Below, piece by piece: positions 12,001 through 19,196 of a stretch of 19,196 nucleotides of DNA. The stretch spans positions 1 to 19,196 of the forward strand of contig JAXIUW010204731.1 in the NCBI GenBank assembly GCA_035591015.1, given 5' to 3'. The position numbers were made by a program, and so were the translations under genes. The notes under the pieces are model-generated. The model did no database searches, was not told the origin of the DNA, and was given only the letters and a program-made list of their open reading frames with translations. Source of the stretch: Cephalothrix simula (taxonomy: Eukaryota > Nemertea > Palaeonemertea > Archinemertea > Cephalotrichidae). Within the stretch, counting starts at the first letter, position 1. Each line of letters opens with the position of its first letter.

Positions 12001-15000
12001 AAAACTGACATTAGCACACCAAAATTTGTACCATCACCATTATTAGTAAAAATCCGATTAGCCATTAGTGCTTTATTCTTTTGCATAAATTTAATTGTAT
12101 CAGATTGATCTAAATATTTTTCTATGCAAAAGTTATTATTATTATTTTAATGTTCTAATTGGCTTTTGTTATAACTAACCCTATATGGACCTGACGTTAG
12201 AGCTATGCTCACTATTATTGTGTAGGCATCAATCAGATTGCAATCAGAAAATGTATATTTTCTGTTCACTTAATTAAGTATTTGAGCATGAATACTTTTT
12301 GAGCATGAATACTTTTTTTTGTATTTATACAATTTTTTAGCAGATCGTTTTAAAAGATTGAAAGATCACTTTACCATAAATACCAAAAATAATTATATAT
12401 GCAGAAGAGATTGAACACAGAGCTGCTCTTTCGAACCAGTCTAAATAGGGGTAAAGTAGGTCTTTATTTTTGAAGTATCGGAAGAGAAAAAGGCAACATT
12501 TTCAGCTTTTATGATATAACAGGTTTCTTACTAATATTCCTCAGAATGTTAATATGATTTAAAAATATTAAGGGGGGGGGGTATAGGTTAATTTTGCCCC
12601 AAAACGAAGTGGCATGATTTAGTGGCATGTTTATTGAAAACATTTACATAAGAAGTTTTATACATATTAAGGAAGACAAATTATAAGATTTTTTAACAAA
12701 ATTTAGTCAGGAATGTTGATTTTGAAAAACTAGGTCAAACATGCCACTTTTGACCTAGTTTTTCAAAATCACTTTCCTGAATAAATTTTGGGAAAACTCT
12801 TACAGTTATTCTTCCTTGACATGTATAGAATATTTAGGTTATAAAATTGTTTCCAATACCAGTCACTATGTTTTGAAGAAAAAATTCACCTATGTATCCC
12901 CTTAAAATACAGATAAAGCATTCAGTAACAAAGATGCAAGCAATTACAACATGAAAATTGATACATCTAAAACTTTTTTCTACCATGACAAGAAAAGTTT
13001 TTTATCCTGATGTGTCCATAATACCAAAACTTGAGCCCGTGCTACCTGGCCTTTACTTGTCATAGGATATTTTAATTCATCATTTGAATTATTTGATTGA
13101 TAATTTCCTAATATTTCACACTGAACCCTCAGCTGCCTAGGGGGTCCAAATGGACCCCCTACAACTTTTTTTAGAGTTGAGATATGGCCTCAAAATTATA
13201 GCCATTCCTAATTGAAGTTGAAAACAATTGGACTTTCAATAGAGTGGTCAATTCTAAAGAGAGCTTTTTGGTTTTGTGTGAATGAGTAAGCATAGAAAAG
13301 GGTCTTACTAGGGGAAAAGTCGCAGCATCTTATCTATAACCATTTTGGAGTTATAAAAGTTTTTTATGACGTCATAGGATATTTTAATTCATCATTTGAA
13401 TTATTTGATTGATAATTTCCTAATATTTCACACTGAAATCTGTGCGACGCAGGCCTAAAATACATAATTCCCCATAATTCCTTAAGTAATTGGGATATTT
13501 TGATCAAATTTTGGATTTAGACTTCTCTCGGGCATACCTTTCAACAAAATAAAAAAATCCACTTCCTAGCTCAAAAATAAAAATTTTTATTTTTTGCATA
13601 GTTGGTTTTCCGGACCCCGAAGGCTGACAAAATGTGAAAAACCCCTTATTAAAAATTTTTTGACTTATTTGCATTTGCCATTTTAAATAGTATTCCGCCC
13701 CGATCTGTGAAAATTTTGCCGTATAACTTTGCTTGGATGTTAAAAATTAAATTTATGATCTGCTAACATTCCAGATAGGCTTCAATCAGCGATGACGACA
13801 TAATCATGTGACCTCTTCTAAACCTAATGTCAAATTTCAAGCATTCTTAGAAACTACTTTTATGCCAAAAATTTGGCCCAAGATTTCTGAAACTTTTCGG
13901 GGGGTCTGTCTAGACTCCCCTTGGTCACTAAAGGGACCACTTTTAGCCTGGGCGGCAGAGGGTTAAATGAAAAAGTAGTTAGAGGTCTGTGAATTATTGA
14001 TTTTCAGTGCACACATGGTGATTATAAATATTGCAAAAGTAAACTTATTTATTAAGACACTTGATTGGGGGTGCTTCAAAAGAGGGGTATTTGGGTTTTT
14101 CTTCAGTTTGATCTAAGTCAAATTGTCGAGATCACTTGTTGACGGAGATCCCCATCTCATCACGAGCAGACAACACTATCCCACGTAATATTTTTTACAT
14201 TTAATCAAATATAAAAATTAATGGTATTTTATGGAATATTTATATTTCAATTGTATTGATATTTCACATCCCTCATTATTTTTTCGACTTTTTGTGCATA
14301 CATATGAGTCAAGTAAACTTGAACTACCTTAACCAGAAATTTGGTTTCAGCAAACGAGGATTTATTCTAAGTTAATTTTGAACTACCTTAACCGTTAGTG
14401 GATAATGTAAAATTTGGTTTTAGCAAACGAGGCTTTCTTCTAAAATAAGTTCAAGACGTTGGAGAAAACTTAGGATTTCGTTAATAATTTTAAACAGAGA
14501 AAGAACCCTGTTAATGCTGAAATAAAGGTTTCTCCCACTCATTTGTAATGTACCATTGCACTTTTATGAAGTAAAAAAAGAAGGAAGGAATCGAAATGGG
14601 AGGACGTTCCACCAACCTATCAGATCCCACTCTCCGTTTTTAACAAATGTTGATGTGTCTCCTTCATTGCTAACTAATTGTAGATCGATCTTAGACCCAT
14701 CATATGTCCATGATCCGAATTTCATTTTACACCTTTGATCATCAAAGGGAAACCATCGGATATTAATTTTACATGTGCTTTTAAACATCCCCGGTGGGAT
14801 ATAACTTATAGCTCCATCATTAGTTATAACTACATTTACTGGATATGTGCCATCAAATTTTTCATCAGCACTGGAAATAAAACAATTGCATATTATGTGA
14901 CAGCAACCATAAGAAACAAACCTATTAGATCCCATTCTCCGTTCTTAGTATATGTTGAGATATCACCTCCTTCGCCCTCAGTCCCAGTTTTCAGCACTAA

Positions 15001-17192
15001 ATTTATTTTTGTGCCGTCATGGGTCCATGATCCAAATTTCATATTACATCTTTGGTCATCGAATGGAAACCATTTAATATTTATTTTGCAAGTGCTTTTG
15101 AAAATTCCAGGCGGTATGTATTCAATTTCTCCTGTATTTTGAATAACAACATTAACTGGAAAGGTACCGTCAAATTTTTCATCAGCACTGTAATAAAGAG
15201 ATAGATAAAAAGCTAAAGGTAAAGAATCAACGAAAAGTATCAACCAAGCATACACATTCATAGTTTCCCACATAAGATTATCTGTTTCATACTTAAATAT
15301 TTCCTATGATGAGGTGCTTAATCCTCTGATGAGGTGCTAAATCCTCTATTTTTTAGTAACTTTAACTTAATTCAGCACAGTTTCAAAGTATTTGAGTTAA
15401 GAAAAGATAATCTTATGCAAATTTATGTGATACAGGCAATCAAATTCAGTTGATTGAACACTAAAATGATGAATCTCTTAACTTTTTTTAAAAAATACAT
15501 TATGAGTGCATTAACTTGTTTGACTTTTATAATATATTTTTATTGTTTGATTGCCTGTATTAGCCTGAAACACACCTTTAGGAACTCGAAAAGAAATAGG
15601 TATAACGGTCATTTAAATATTGAAAATTATTTGAAAGACTATAAAGAGGAAAAAATATATAAAGCCAAATAAATTAAACCTTAATAATTCGAAGCCTATA
15701 CCTTGAAAATCCTGTACCGATGTGTTCAAGCAGTAAGCACTGCATATCCTTATGAATTAAAAGTCTTACGATTATCTGAGACCAAATATTGCTTTGAACT
15801 TTGAGATATGTATTTTATTGTTAGCAAATCAACCTCATTAAAGCCCAATGAATGTGTGGCAGTGAAATTTATTTCACGAAGCAATACCTACATTTTCTCC
15901 ATAAATATTTCGCAAACTAGAACCTCAAAATATTCTGATAAAGTTGGTGGCATTTAATTAAGTTAGTTGCTATTAATTAAATTATTGTTAATATTTATAC
16001 AATTTTAGCTTAATATTTATACAAATTTAACATTAGGTGAAGAAAAAAAATTAAAATGAAACGTTCAACTTCTAATTCCTTATTCATGAGGTTGTTTTCC
16101 TAAATATAATCCTACAATAGCTACTAAACAAATTCAAATAAATCTTTTAATTGCAGATATCTAGCTATTTGTTAATTATTCCATGTAATAAGGGATAATC
16201 TATAGTTCTAATTTTCTGACAAACACTAATTGATAAAAAAATTTGCCACCCTTAAAATATTTCTATATTTAAAGTATGAAGATTCACATTTAAAACAATA
16301 TTTAGTTGAAGACCCTTTAGATTTAAGTGCAGTGGTGCAAGTTGTACTTTTAAAGAAAATTACTTTCATACTTTACAATGAATTTAATAAAGACGTCATG
16401 CAAATTTATTTATTTAAAATCTTTTTCTTGTTGAATGAGAAAGCAATTTTTTTAATTCATGCAGAGCAAAAAAATAAAGGGTTGCATATAGAGAAGGTAA
16501 TGGAATTTAAAATTGAATAAAGAAAAACATTAATTAAGAAAATATTTAAAAAGACACTTTACTAAGAAAGGAGAATCAGGATCAAAAGTTGTGCAGTGTA
16601 TCCAAATTTGTTTGTTTTTCATTGTAATAAAAGAGAAAATTATTCATTATATTTATTCAAAATTTAAATTAGTTATAATGGTACATTTATAAAGCATCAA
16701 TGCACAAGGCCATACAGATTAATGACATTATTTTAGTCATATCATGAATTCAAAATTACATGTAATTACTGAGTAAAAATAGTTTACTTTGTTTGAATAA
16801 TGCCAAAAAATAAATCCTTACATGCTTAATATTAGTTTGTATTAAAATGCATGGTCTTGAAATTATGCATAGAAGTTGAACGTTATTTTAAGTTTAGTTT
16901 ATTTCTTTATTTCCCATTAATTCTAACTTAAAAAAATCCCAAAAGCTGCAAAATTATTATTTTAAAATATTATATTAAAATTATTATCTTTTTTAAAGAT
17001 ATCCACCACAAAATATATTTTTGATACATTGTACTGAAAATGTCTTACATTTCCACTCTTTTTTGCTTTAACTTTACCATACCTGTTATACATTAGAATA
17101 TCTGGCCGCCAAACATTTTCTGGTGGAACACGTATTTTGGTTATTCCACCATATTGGGATGAGTTCCATGTAAGCTGATAGTCTGTCCAGGC
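5959..17192 (-). CDS. Partial nicotinic acetylcholine receptor alpha-type subunit gene with two duplicated exon slots
   Basis: This is the gene span; the exons are listed separately. It encodes part of a Cys-loop ligand-gated cation channel subunit, which sits in the plasma membrane as part of a pentamer. In order the exons supply loop A, the Cys-loop (C-X13-C), loop B, loop F, loop C with adjacent cysteines (ECC or DCC), M1, and M2 with GEK at the cytoplasmic end. All exons read on the minus strand with GT-AG borders. Phases are compatible: exon 4 ends on two codon bases, and both 5 copies, both 6 copies and exon 7 each end on one. Four isoforms (5A or 5B with 6A or 6B) are predicted from the layout. 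Exons 1-3, M3, the intracellular loop and M4 were not found and should lie outside. The M2 sequence resembles alpha7; the exact orthologue is not claimed. Confidence 0.95.
6046..8859. other. Intron between exons 6B and 7, distal part
   Basis: This is part of a 4932-bp minus-strand intron (6046-10977). No further copy of exon 6 or 7 was seen. Small features are an octamer repeat, cgaaatac, near 7624-7639 and a short hairpin, gctttg/caaagc, near 8030-8050. Overlapping open frames at 7886-8165 lack recognisable content. Confidence 0.55.
8860..9360. mobile_element. MITE with ~100-bp terminal inverted repeats
   Basis: The arms at 8860-8962 and 9264-9360 are near-identical reverse complements beginning agtcattacaatatgaaat. 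The first 25 bases match exactly, and the left arm has a 7-bp insertion near ttaacacttaacactggg. The 300-bp centre has no open frame for a transposase, so the element is non-autonomous. A short tandem, atccatatagat, repeats at 8954-8977 at the inner edge. No clear target-site duplication was identified, so the superfamily is open. It lies inside the intron between exons 6B and 7. Confidence 0.85.
9361..10977. other. Intron between exons 6B and 7, proximal part
   Basis: AT-rich sequence with no supported gene or repeat. A 67-codon minus-strand frame at 9563-9766 is treated as chance. No additional exon 6 copy was seen downstream of 6B. Confidence 0.5.
10978..11172 (-). CDS. nAChR exon 6B: loop C, M1 and start of M2, version B
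   Basis: This second intact 195-bp copy of exon 6 has the same phases as 6A. It reads (G)[18 protein letters not shown], then M1 from about [10 protein letters not shown] to TFTL, and ends [11 protein letters not shown]. The acceptor is TGTTTTAG and the donor is CTAG followed by GTAGGTA. The M1 motif CVLIS and the end GEKISLG agree closely with alpha7, so 6B looks like the more conserved version. The loop C acidic residue is Asp here and Glu in 6A. The exon lies 72 bp after 6A. Because 195 is a multiple of three, including both copies keeps the frame but would repeat M1 and break the membrane topology. Confidence 0.95.
11173..11244 (-). other. 72-nt spacer/intron between exons 6A and 6B
   Basis: It begins GTAGGTTATC and ends with a long pyrimidine run, TTTCTTTGTTTTAG, so it has plausible splice ends. 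Retention would give a stop (TGA) after about 14 codons. A candidate branch-like motif, CACTTAAT, sits about 20 nt from the donor, which would be unusually close. I cannot tell from sequence whether it is ever spliced out. Confidence 0.75.
11245..11439 (-). CDS. nAChR exon 6A: loop C, M1 and start of M2, version A
   Basis: This 195-bp exon encodes loop C, the end of the extracellular domain, transmembrane helix M1 and the cytoplasmic start of M2. It reads (G)[18 protein letters not shown], with adjacent Cys-Cys flanked by Tyr on both sides (KYECC and EPY), which marks an agonist-binding alpha subunit. M1 runs from about [10 protein letters not shown] to SFLI, and the exon ends [11 protein letters not shown]. 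The GEK motif has the Glu expected of a cation-selective pore. The acceptor is TTTTCTAG and the donor is TTTG followed by GTAGGT. The length equals what I recall for CHRNA7 exon 7. It shares 46 of 66 residues with 6B. It departs more from alpha7 in M1 and at pore positions 1'-3' (L-T-F). Confidence 0.95.
11440..12567. other. Intron between exons 5B and 6A, proximal part
   Basis: This is part of a 3177-bp intron (11440-14616). The only repeat noted is an exact 17-bp tandem, gagcatgaatacttttt, at 12284-12300 and 12301-12317. No coding sequence is supported. Confidence 0.55.
12568..12905. mobile_element. TTAA-bounded fold-back element, possibly piggyBac-type MITE
   Basis: Two arms of roughly 150 bp are imperfect reverse complements. 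TTAA stands at both outer edges (12568-12571 and 12902-12905), followed inward by GGGG on the left and preceded by CCCC on the right. The centre is a perfect 22-bp stem (12718-12739 with 12749-12770) around a 9-nt loop. The left end carries ten consecutive G. TTAA target sites are typical of the piggyBac superfamily; assignment here is inference. There is no transposase frame. Confidence 0.75.
13059..13125 (+). repeat. 67-bp direct repeat, copy 1
   Basis: The block gtcataggatat...cactgaa recurs with no mismatch at 13371-13437, 312 bp away. Copy 1 ends exactly where the CCCTC terminus of the following repeat begins. Confidence 0.9.
13126..13966. mobile_element. Degenerate repeat with CCCTC...GAGGG termini and TTAA at one end
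   Basis: The left end ccctcagctgcctagg (13126-13141) and the inverted right end ccctctgccgcccagg (13947-13962) agree at 13 of 16 positions. TTAA (13963-13966) borders the right end; the left border is TGAA. A hairpin, gggggtcc-aaat-ggaccccc, sits at 13140-13159, and a G/C-rich hairpin-like stretch sits near 13899-13936. No transposase frame is present. It resembles piggyBac-type non-autonomous elements. The internal 67-bp repeat indicates later rearrangement. Confidence 0.55.
13371..13437 (+). repeat. 67-bp direct repeat, copy 2
   Basis: This is identical to 13059-13125 but lies inside the adjacent TTAA-type repeat. The perfect identity points to a recent duplication or rearrangement. Confidence 0.9.
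14319..14450. repeat. Imperfect tandem duplication in the intron after exon 5B
   Basis: Two units each contain ttgaactaccttaacc followed by atttggtttYagcaaacgagg and ttYttctaa-like sequence (about 14319-14376 and 14378-14450). The second is longer by an insertion. They lie about 170-300 bp downstream of exon 5B in transcription order. Confidence 0.75.
14617..14870 (-). CDS. nAChR exon 5B: Cys-loop, loop B and short loop F version
   Basis: This 254-bp exon is a second intact copy of exon 5 and encodes 86 residues including split codons. It starts [10 protein letters not shown], has the Cys-loop [15 protein letters not shown], loop B GSWTYDG and a shorter loop F around SNEGD, and ends in the same NGEWDLIG. 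The acceptor is TTATTTCCAG and the donor is ATAG followed by GTTGGT. It has the same entry and exit phases as 5A, so each can join exon 4 to exon 6 in frame. It keeps the usual aromatic (Tyr) after the loop B Trp, and its loop F length is closer to alpha7, so it may be the more conventional version. It lies 51 bp downstream of 5A in transcription order. Confidence 0.95.
14871..14921 (-). other. 51-nt spacer/intron between exons 5A and 5B
   Basis: The segment starts GTTTGT and ends TTTATTTCCAG, so it has formal intron ends, but it is only 51 nt long in a gene whose other introns are 1.9-4.9 kb, apart from the 72-nt 6A/6B spacer. Splicing across it would join 5A to 5B out of frame. After 5A the frame through 5B reads [11 protein letters not shown] and then a stop. 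Retaining it also gives a stop (TAA) after ten codons. The short length suggests a steric block to splicing 5A to 5B; that is inference. Confidence 0.8.
14922..15187 (-). CDS. nAChR exon 5A: Cys-loop, loop B and long loop F version
   Basis: This 266-bp exon encodes 90 residues counting both split codons. It starts [10 protein letters not shown], carries the Cys-loop [15 protein letters not shown] (residues 34-48), then loop B GSWTHDG and a long loop F with GTEGEGGD, and ends NGEWDLIG. The acceptor is TTATTACAG and the donor is ATAG followed by GTTTGT. It covers in one exon what I recall as two exons (80 and 168 bp) in vertebrate CHRNA7. The reading frame is intact with no stop, so it looks functional. 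About 78% of residues match exon 5B. Distinctive points are His two residues after the loop B Trp, where 5B has Tyr, and four extra residues in loop F. Confidence 0.95.
15302..15347. repeat. 20-bp tandem repeat upstream of exon 5A
   Basis: Units tcctatgatgaggtgcttaa (15302-15321) and tcctctgatgaggtgctaaa (15322-15341) plus a partial third unit lie 115 bp before exon 5A in transcription order. It could be a simple expansion or a spliceosomal control element; nothing decides between these. Confidence 0.8.
15430..15560. repeat. 15-bp perfect inverted repeat in intron 4
   Basis: atacaggcaatcaaa (15430-15444) pairs exactly with tttgattgcctgtat (15546-15560) across a 101-nt loop, about 240 bp upstream of exon 5A. 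A 72-codon plus-strand frame overlapping it shows no known protein and is treated as chance. Confidence 0.75.
15561..17082. other. Intron between exon 4 and exon 5A
   Basis: This is most of the 1895-bp intron (15188-17082). The 96-codon plus-strand frame at 16230-16520 is rich in Lys, Phe, Leu and Ile, as expected from AT-rich chance sequence. No RNA gene or other exon copy was seen. Confidence 0.5.
17083..17192 (-). CDS. nAChR exon '4': loop A region of the extracellular domain
   Basis: This 110-bp exon encodes 36 residues beginning [10 protein letters not shown] and ending RPDILMYN, plus two bases of a split Ser codon completed by either exon 5 copy. It belongs to the extracellular ligand-binding domain. 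The Tyr in LMYN is the conserved loop A aromatic that lines the agonist site, and WNSS holds an N-glycosylation sequon at a place where alpha7 also has one (WNVS). The acceptor is AAATTTAG and the donor is AACAG followed by GTATGG. From memory, vertebrate nAChR exon 4 is also 110 bp, which supports both borders. The preceding exon, carrying loop D, was not found within the window. Confidence 0.95.
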
Positions 17193-18222
17193 CTAAATTT
17201 AAATTTAAAAAATATTGTTATTAACTATTAACTAAAAAACAATTTCTATTAAACTTTTTTATTTCTTTGAAAGCAATTAATTTTTAAATTCACAATGATG
17301 TCTTTTTGATACCTTCTGTAATTTAAAAAACATATTTGAAATTTTTTATTATTTGATAATTAGATATATTATTAGATACAATAATATTATTATCTAATAA
17401 TATTATTTAATAATATTATTTTAATAATTGTTTATTATTGTAATAGTAAATAAATTTGTATTTTGAAAGCAGGAGAATTAAGTTTAATATATGCATTCTG
17501 TGGACTCCATCAAAGGAAAAATGTAATGCCAACATCAAGAGTAATGAAGTAAAAGAATTAGATTAAATCTGCACCTTAATTATTACCCTGAAATATTAAA
17601 GGAACACTATAATCCAACAGTTCCTTATTCGGAGTTAAAGCTAGACAGCACATTACTTAACTACGCCTCATTTAAGAATGAAGTAAACGAATTTATTGTA
17701 ATTCAAATGTGAGCCAAGTAATGATAATTAATCTTACTGTATTCATGAAATTATTATTTTTCAGCAGTACGTGTATTTTTAGCTGTGCCACCTTTCTAAA
17801 ATTCCAAAATGCTTTCAAAATTTAAATATAATTCTTCAGTAGCATGACATATTTTGATTGTTAGTCATCCAATTATCTATTTAACTACAGTAAAAAATTC
17901 AAATAAACGAAGAGTTGTATTTATTGTTTTGTGAAAATTTTTGCAAAAAAATAATTTTAAGAAATTGGCGCTGTTAATAATAATAGCTTGCAATCCCGCC
18001 AATAATAATGATATGGCTTAAAATTTCATAACCTTTATGTAAAATGATTAAGTATTTTTGATGAATTAACAGAAATTTTGTTATGCGTTTGTTCTTTATT
18101 AAAAATAATGGCATTTAACAAAACTAGGAAATACTTTAATATGAAAACTTCAATATGAATAATTATGAAAACGTAATACTTTTCATGATATCGGTCGAAT
18201 ATTTGTAATATTGGTTAATAAA
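17193..18222. other. Intron upstream of exon 4
   Basis: AT-rich sequence. Around 17355-17440 it consists of repeated aataatatt/attatta words that are self-complementary. No exon 3 (loop D) candidate was recognised. Confidence 0.5.
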
Positions 18223-18307
18223 ACAGTTACTCGACATTTCTTTGTGCAATATGAGCAGTTATTTTACCTCGCTCACATATTGCACGCAAAAAGCGTCAAA
18301 TAACTGT
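18223..18307. repeat. Compact fold-back hairpin
   Basis: The ends acagttactcgac and gtcaaataactgt are near complements, and the inner arms gtgcaatatg and catattgcac are exact complements. The whole is about 85 bp, possibly a minimal MITE. Confidence 0.7.
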
Positions 18308-18532
18308 ATAGTATTCAAACTGCAATATAAAGAATTTAAAAAGTTAATTTAGCTGCTTCAAAAACGATAAAATTAAAAATTGGTTGAAATGATATAAAAT
18401 AATTATACATTATTTTTTTTAAAAATAGTGTAGTCTTGGACCATAATTGTTAACCCTAATATTCTGTTTTCTGTCTTCTTTTAACCTGATGTGATAGGAA
18501 AAAGATTTATTTTTTATTATAGTTATGGATTT

Positions 18533-19040
18533 TGAAAAGCCATAGAAAGGTACAATGAAGAAAAAAAACAACTTCATGTTCTTATTTTCATAAGTTTAAT
18601 CGAGTTAAAACTTTAACGAAGACAAAGAGTGAAAGAACACCAAACTTCAGGTGCGATTTCTAATCATATTGCAAATTGTAATGTGTAATCTATAAAATTA
18701 AATCATTTTAAGATAATTAATTGTGCAAACTCTGACTTCGAATTAAAAATTAAAGAGGCTTTGCACATTAAAATGCTTAACCCATCTCTGAATAGACAAC
18801 TTTTTCAGAATGGGTCTGAGTTTGTCTTATCTATTTTTTAATATATATATATATTTCCTCGTAAGTTTATACATATACTTTCAATATTTTGATTAATGAC
18901 GTAATCATTTCTGTTGTAATTTTTTTTAATCTCCTGAAGAAGGACTGAAGTCAGATCCGAAATTTGTCGAGTTTGAATATAATTAAATAAGAACATGAAG
19001 TTGTTTTTGTTTCTTTATTGTGCCTTTCTATGGCTTTTCA
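18533..19040. mobile_element. Non-autonomous element with ~60-bp terminal inverted repeats
   Basis: The left arm starts tgaaaagccatagaaaggta and the inverted right arm reads tgaaaagccatagaaaggca. The similarity continues through acaacttcatgttcttatt. A 12-bp direct repeat, agttatggattt, occurs just left (18521-18532) and again at 19070-19081, 29 bp beyond the right end. Inside are a TA run (18841-18854) and, near 18931-18972, a gaagaaggactgaagtcag stretch that forms a small hairpin. No transposase is encoded. Confidence 0.75.
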
Positions 19041-19196
19041 ATTATTTAAATACTCTTCCAAAAGTATACAGTTATGGATTTATATTGTATCACACTTTTG
19101 GCTCTTGGCAATATTGCACATTATCGCAACTTTTAAGGACAATATGTAGCCATTATCGCAGGAAAAAGGCTGCAATATATAGCGATATCGGCCCGC
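19041..19196. other. Window end, nothing recognised
   Basis: It contains the word attatcgca twice (19121-19129 and 19152-19160) and ends with a slightly GC-richer segment. No feature can be supported. Confidence 0.4.

Noticed and set aside
14735-15142. Plus-strand 135-codon frame
   Set aside because: It is the antisense shadow of exons 5A and 5B; the minus-strand reading gives the conserved receptor protein.
10978-15187. Exon pairs as pieces of two separate tandem receptor genes
   Set aside because: Copies are arranged 5A-5B then 6A-6B, with only one exon 4 and one exon 7. Whole-gene duplication would give 5-6-7 then 4-5-6-7 order.
15301-15345. CTGATGAG motifs suggesting a hammerhead ribozyme
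   Set aside because: The motif is part of a 20-bp tandem repeat and there is no following stem II with GAAA and no closing stems.
15454-15672. Plus-strand 72-codon frame with a hydrophobic stretch, possible small membrane protein
   Set aside because: It lies inside an intron of the minus-strand gene, is AT-driven in composition, overlaps an inverted repeat and matches nothing known.
16230-16520. Plus-strand 96-codon open frame
   Set aside because: Residue content (Lys, Phe, Ile, Leu) is as expected from AT-rich random sequence; there is no domain or splice context.

Overview
The window is animal nuclear DNA. It is strongly AT-rich, has long introns with canonical GT-AG boundaries, and contains many small inverted-repeat (MITE-like) elements. 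Its one recognisable gene lies on the minus strand and encodes an alpha-type (vicinal Cys-Cys) nicotinic acetylcholine receptor subunit of the alpha7-like kind. Exon sizes of 110, 195 and 87 bp match what I recall for vertebrate CHRNA7. The peptide style and repeat load fit a marine invertebrate, perhaps a mollusc or other lophotrochozoan, but the sequence alone does not fix the taxon.

In transcription order (high to low coordinate) the gene runs: exon '4' (17083-17192, loop A), exon 5A (14922-15187) and exon 5B (14617-14870), then exon 6A (11245-11439) and exon 6B (10978-11172), then exon '7' (5959-6045, the M2 pore helix). 5A and 5B are alternative versions of the Cys-loop, loop B and loop F exon. 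6A and 6B are alternative versions of the loop C, M1 and start-of-M2 exon. The start of the gene (signal peptide, loop D) and its end (M3, cytoplasmic loop, M4) lie outside the window.

The main finding is that two consecutive coding exons are each present as an intact tandem pair with matching splice phases. The copies are separated by only 51 nt (5A/5B) and 72 nt (6A/6B), while the other introns are 1.9-4.9 kb. Joining 5A to 5B shifts the frame to a stop. Joining 6A to 6B would insert a second M1. The layout therefore predicts two mutually exclusive splice choices and up to four receptor subunits from one gene. These would differ in loop B, loop F, loop C surroundings, M1 and pore positions 1'-3'.

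The remaining sequence is intron. It holds a long fold-back repeat (about 1932-2328), two hairpin elements (4067-4274), a 501-bp MITE with arms of about 100 bp (8860-9360), a fold-back element bounded by TTAA (12568-12905), a second TTAA-type repeat with a nearby 67-bp exact direct repeat (13059-13966), a compact hairpin (18223-18307) and another TIR element (18533-19040). I saw no transposase, tRNA, rRNA or CRISPR array. A GC-richer island at 2815-3075 is unexplained.
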